From NCBI GenBank assembly GCA_045807125.1, contig JBJMHZ010000049.1, positions 124,001 to 188,000 of the forward strand: a DNA stretch of 64,000 nucleotides, read 5' to 3'. The first letter of the stretch is position 1. Every line of letters begins with the position of its first letter. Below are positions 60,470 to 64,000 of the stretch, in pieces. The translations under genes and the position numbers were made by a program. The stretch comes from JBJMHZ01 sp045807125 (GTDB lineage: Bacteria > Actinomycetota > Actinomycetes > JAWWOL01). The notes beneath the pieces were generated by a model, which did not search any database, was not told the DNA's origin, and was given only the letters and a program-made list of their open reading frames with translations.

Positions 60470-61843
60470 ATGGCGTACGACGACGAGCGCGTCAAGATCG
60501 TTCTCGACGAGTCGGAGCTGCCGGGGCAGTGGTACAACATCGTGCCCGACCTGCCGGCGCCACCGCCTCCGGTGCTGCACCCCGGCACCATGCAGCCGGT
60601 CGGGCCGGACGATCTCGCACCCCTGTTCCCGATGGACCTGATCCTCCAGGAGGTGTCGCAGGAGCGGCACATCGACATCCCGGGCGAGGTGCTCGCCGCC
60701 TACCGGCAGTGGCGCCCGTCGCCGCTCTACCGCGCCCGGCGGCTCGAGCGGGCGCTCGGCACGCCGGCGCGCATCTACTACAAGTACGAGGGCGTCTCGC
60801 CGGCCGGCTCGCACAAGCCCAACACCGCGGTGCCGCAGGCGTACTACAACGCCAAGGCCGGCGCACGGCGGCTGACGACCGAGACCGGCGCCGGCCAGTG
60901 GGGCAGCGCGCTCGCATTCGCGTGCTCGATGTTCGGCCTGGAGTGCGAGGTGTGGCAGGTCCGGGCGAGCTACGACCAGAAGCCCTACCGCCGCTTGATG
61001 ATGGAGACGTGGGGCGCGACGGTGCATCCCAGCCCGTCGGACCTCACGAGCTCCGGTCGGAAGATCCTCGGCGACGATCCGGACTCACCGGGGTCGCTCG
61101 GCATCGCGATCAGCGAGGCCGTCGAGGTCGCGGCCGGCGACCCGGAGTCGCACTACGCGCTCGGCAGCGTGCTGAACCACGTGCTGCTGCACCAGACCGT
61201 CATCGGCGAGGAGGCGCTGCTCCAGCTCGCGAAGGCCGGCGAGCAGCCCGACCTCATCGTCGGCTGCACCGGCGGCGGGTCGAACTTCGGCGGCCTCGCG
61301 TTCCCGTTCCTGCGCGAGAAGCTCGCCGGCCGGATGAGCCCGGTGATCCGCGCCGTCGAGCCGGCGGCCTGCCCGTCGCTCACCCGCGGCACGTACGCGT
61401 ACGACTACGGCGACACCGCGGGGTTCACGCCGCTGCTGAAGATGCACACCCTCGGCCACGACTTCGTCCCCGACCCCATCCACGCCGGTGGCCTGCGCTA
61501 CCACGGCATGAGCCCGCTGCTGTCGCACATCTACGAGCTCGGGCTCATCGAGGCGGTCGCCAAGCCGCAGTCGGAGTGCTTCGCGGCCGGCGTGCAGTTC
61601 GCCAGGGCCGAGGGCATCATCCCGGCACCCGAGCCGACGCACGCGGTCGCGGCCTGCATCGAGGAAGCGCTGCGCGCGAAGGACACCGGCGAGCCGACGG
61701 TCATCCTCACCGCGCTCTGCGGGCACGGGCACTTCGACCTCGCGGCGTACGACGCCTTCCTGCGCGGCCGCATCACCGACCTCGACCTGACGCCCGACCG
61801 GTTCGCCGGCGCGATCGCCGCGCTGCCGGCCGTCCCCGCCTGA
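60470..61843 (+). CDS. trpB: TrpB2-type tryptophan synthase beta-like enzyme
   Basis: A 457-residue PLP enzyme that makes tryptophan from indole and serine. The PLP lysine is K116 in SPAGSHKPNTA, and the phosphate-binding CTGGGSNFGGLAF and C-terminal TALCGHGHFDLAAYD are present. The N-terminal extension (SELPGQWYNIVPDLPAPPPP) and the length identify the TrpB2 group, which usually stands alone without TrpA and probably recycles indole. The ATG at 60470 follows GAGGTGAG. No trpA or trpC is nearby. Transfer into the genome is possible but the base composition is typical. Confidence 0.92.
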   Translation: MAYDDERVKIVLDESELPGQWYNIVPDLPAPPPPVLHPGTMQPVGPDDLAPLFPMDLILQEVSQERHIDIPGEVLAAYRQWRPSPLYRARRLERALGTPARIYYKYEGVSPAGSHKPNTAVPQAYYNAKAGARRLTTETGAGQWGSALAFACSMFGLECEVWQVRASYDQKPYRRLMMETWGATVHPSPSDLTSSGRKILGDDPDSPGSLGIAISEAVEVAAGDPESHYALGSVLNHVLLHQTVIGEEALLQLAKAGEQPDLIVGCTGGGSNFGGLAFPFLREKLAGRMSPVIRAVEPAACPSLTRGTYAYDYGDTAGFTPLLKMHTLGHDFVPDPIHAGGLRYHGMSPLLSHIYELGLIEAVAKPQSECFAAGVQFARAEGIIPAPEPTHAVAACIEEALRAKDTGEPTVILTALCGHGHFDLAAYDAFLRGRITDLDLTPDRFAGAIAALPAVPA

Positions 61844-62063
61844 CCGTAGGACCTGACCGCACGGGCTGACCAGCCAGCCGGGCCATGACGGGCTGAAGGG
61901 CCACCGAGCTGAACCGGCTGCTGCGCTTCGCAACCAGAGCAGGCCGCTGTCCGCGGCAACCTCCCGAGACGGCGGCCGTCGGACGAGCTAGCGTGCGTGC
62001 CATCGGATTTGCCCGTCGTTGATTTCTGCGGACCGACCGGGCCACATCGTCTCGGAGGGATGC

Positions 62064-63917
62064 ATGAACGACGAACGTGGCGATGCGTGGGGGAGCCGCT
62101 TCACCGCCGACCGCCTGATCGACCTGCGCGTCGCGAAGGCCGACCGCGGACGGGGCGTCGTGGCCGTGCTGAGCGCGCAGGCCGTCAGCCTCGGGCTGTG
62201 GCAGGTGGGCGAGGGCGGATGGCGCCACACCGACATCCCCGTCGAGGATCTCCAGCATGCTGGCTGGCTGTCGGCCGACGGCCGGGCGCTGTACCGGCTC
62301 GCCGACGAGGGCGGCAACGAGCTCGGCCACGTCGAGCTGGCGCCGCTGGACGGCGAGGGCCCCGCGGTCGACCTGACGCCGGGCTGGGAGCCGTACGCTC
62401 TCCGCGGCGGCGACAGCAGCAAGGACGGCCGGCTCGTCGCGTTCACCCCCATCGACGCCGGCGGGTTCCGGCTGGTCGTGGCGCCGGCCGACGGCAGCGG
62501 CCCGGCACGGGTGCTCTACCGGAACGACGCCGAGGCCTGGGAGGCGCGGCTCTCCGCGGACGGCCGGCAGGCGTCGGTCAACACCACCGACCACAATCCC
62601 GGCGTGCGCCGCTGGGGCGTCAGCGTCTTCGACGCGCGGACCGGCGAGCTGGTCGGTCGGCTGACCGACCCCGACGGCGGCAGCATCACCGCGACCTGCT
62701 TCTCGCCGATCCCCGGCGACCCGCGTGTCCTCGTGGCCGCGGGGCGCGGCGCCGCCGGCTTCATCCGGCCGGAGATCTGGAACCCGCTCACCGGCGAGCT
62801 GCGCGCCCTCGACGTGCCGGCCGCGGATCCGGGCGCCGGCCCGGGAGCCCCGGTCGAGGTCGTCCCGCTCGACTGGTCCGACGACGGCCGGCTGATCCTC
62901 CTCGGCGTCCAGCGCTACGCCGAGCAGGAGCTGGCCGTCCACGACCTCGAGACGGGGACGACCACGCCGGTCGACGTGCCGCGCGGTGCCCTCTGGTCTC
63001 CGGTGCACCACCCGTCGTTCGGACCGGAGGGGACCGTGCTGGTGACCCGCGAGTCGGCCGGCACCCCGATGGCGGTGTGGCGGTGGAGCCCCCAGCGGCC
63101 GGCCGAGCGCGTGCTGTCGAGCGCCGCCGTGCCCGCGGGTCACCCGGCGACGTCGGTCACCTTCCCGTCCTCCGACGGCACGACGATCCAGGCGTGGCTG
63201 ATCGCGCCGGGCACCGAGGGTCCGCGCCCGACGATCATCAGCGTGCACGGCGGCCCGCACTGGTACGTCGCCGACTCCTTCAACCCGGAGGCGCAGGCCT
63301 GGGCCGACGAGGGGTTCGCCTTCCTCGACGTCAACTTCCGCGGCTCGGTGGGCCGCGGCCGGGCCTTCGCCGAGCAGATCTGGGGCGACATCGGGCACCT
63401 CGAGCTCGAAGACATCGTGGCGGCGCACGGCTGGCTGGTCGAGCAGGGCATCGCCAGCCCGGACGCCGTCTTCATCGCCGGTGCGTCGTACGGCGGCTAC
63501 CTCACGCTGTACGCGCTCGGCCGCCGGCCGGACCTCTGGGCGGGCGGCTTCGCCTGCGTGGCCGGGCCCGACTGGGCGCACGAGTACCACGAGGCGTCGG
63601 CGGCGCTCCAGGGCGCCATCCGCGGCTGGTTCGGCGGCACGCCGGACGAGCTGCCCGACCTCTACCGCGAGCGCTCGCCGGTCACGTACGCGGCCGACGT
63701 CAGCGCGCCGCTCGTCATCGTCCAGGCGGTGAACGACACCCGCGTGCCGCCGGAGCCCATGCGCAGGTACCTGCGGCTGCTGGAGTCGCTCGGCAAGGAC
63801 GTGACGGTGCGCTGGATCGACGGCGGCCACTCCCTGCCGCCCGGCGAGGAGTGGCGCGCCGAGATGGAGCTGTACGTCGCGACCGCCAGGCGGGCGCTCG
63901 CGGGCGCGCCGGCCTAG
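62064..63917 (+). CDS. S9-family prolyl-oligopeptidase-like serine peptidase
   Basis: A 617-residue cytosolic peptidase. An N-terminal beta-propeller (ADRLIDLRVAKADRGRGVVA and later WEARLSADGRQASV) precedes an alpha/beta-hydrolase domain with Ser475 in AGASYGGYL, Asp558 in VNDTRVPPE and His589 in IDGGHSLP, the full catalytic triad. SVHGGPHWYVADSFN is the oxyanion region. It should cleave short peptides; specificity for proline is only inferred. The ATG at 62064 follows GGAGGGA. The preceding gap (61844-62063) shows only a -10-like TAGCGT near 61989. Confidence 0.9.
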   Translation: MNDERGDAWGSRFTADRLIDLRVAKADRGRGVVAVLSAQAVSLGLWQVGEGGWRHTDIPVEDLQHAGWLSADGRALYRLADEGGNELGHVELAPLDGEGPAVDLTPGWEPYALRGGDSSKDGRLVAFTPIDAGGFRLVVAPADGSGPARVLYRNDAEAWEARLSADGRQASVNTTDHNPGVRRWGVSVFDARTGELVGRLTDPDGGSITATCFSPIPGDPRVLVAAGRGAAGFIRPEIWNPLTGELRALDVPAADPGAGPGAPVEVVPLDWSDDGRLILLGVQRYAEQELAVHDLETGTTTPVDVPRGALWSPVHHPSFGPEGTVLVTRESAGTPMAVWRWSPQRPAERVLSSAAVPAGHPATSVTFPSSDGTTIQAWLIAPGTEGPRPTIISVHGGPHWYVADSFNPEAQAWADEGFAFLDVNFRGSVGRGRAFAEQIWGDIGHLELEDIVAAHGWLVEQGIASPDAVFIAGASYGGYLTLYALGRRPDLWAGGFACVAGPDWAHEYHEASAALQGAIRGWFGGTPDELPDLYRERSPVTYAADVSAPLVIVQAVNDTRVPPEPMRRYLRLLESLGKDVTVRWIDGGHSLPPGEEWRAEMELYVATARRALAGAPA

Positions 63918-64000
63918 CGCATCGGGGGGCCTCCTACCGCACCTCGCGGAGCCGGGCGGCGCCGTCCCCGGCCCGCGAGCGATGCGTGCCCTGCATCGCG

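Overview
The window is high-GC chromosomal DNA with dense coding on both strands, many GTG/TTG starts, 4-bp ATGA overlaps and several TANNNT -10 boxes placed 6-8 nt before a start codon. It carries actinobacterial markers: a short Z-isoprenyl diphosphate synthase, a GTP-dependent PEP carboxykinase, GlpX/FumC, a DUF4245 protein and a DUF6542 protein. It is an Actinomycetota (actinomycete) chromosome; I cannot name the genus. From memory, the order DUF255 thioredoxin - hemolysin III - short UppS - PhoH2 - FumC/GlpX - DUF4245 - XseB/XseA - lipid-droplet-type protein - IspH - DUF6542 - YchF follows the Mycobacterium tuberculosis segment Rv1084 to Rv1112. About 17.9-57.2 kb is therefore an old backbone with insertions.

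Layout. 0-3 kb: a truncated arfB and a secreted Asp-box (sialidase-like) protein. 3-10 kb: a very unusual fusion of a YdhS-like FAD/NAD(P)-binding module with a TTC38-like TPR module, then a sulfate ABC operon (binding lipoprotein, CysT, CysW, CysA). 10-11.7 kb: a GH15 trehalase/glucoamylase-type enzyme. 11.7-15.1 kb: two overlapping adenine methyltransferase genes with no nuclease. 15.2-17.7 kb: an ABM-like protein and a decayed cytosine-methylase/endonuclease locus broken by at least three single-base indels. 17.9-28.4 kb: backbone genes for protein quality control, central metabolism and isoprenoids, plus a chimeric pseudogene (small-protein fragment joined to an HNH/13E12 fragment).

28.5-37.9 kb is the most striking accessory block. 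A secreted beta-rich protein is followed by a 2174-residue RHS/YD-repeat protein whose domain order (TTR-like, FN-plug-like, NHL propeller, YD shell, C-terminal cassette) mirrors animal teneurin ectodomains. It ends at a very long hairpin. 38-57 kb returns to backbone: PhoH2, rhomboid protease, a lytic-transglycosylase-like protein behind a Crp/GlxR-type site, a ferritin-like protein, an O-methyltransferase, a 52-residue secreted peptide, FumC/GlpX, a TetR regulator with a 24-bp perfect palindrome in its promoter, exonuclease VII, IspH, SbcCD and YchF. 57-64 kb holds stress/small-molecule genes (SRPBCC, redoxin, a frameshifted VOC gene), a membrane-anchored PIN-domain protein, TrpB2 and an S9 peptidase.

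How the genes work together: CysTWA plus the binding lipoprotein import sulfate; PckG, GlpX and FumC support gluconeogenesis and the TCA cycle; UppS and IspH serve isoprenoid synthesis; SbcCD and XseAB act in DNA repair. I found no tRNA, rRNA, CRISPR array or complete insertion sequence.
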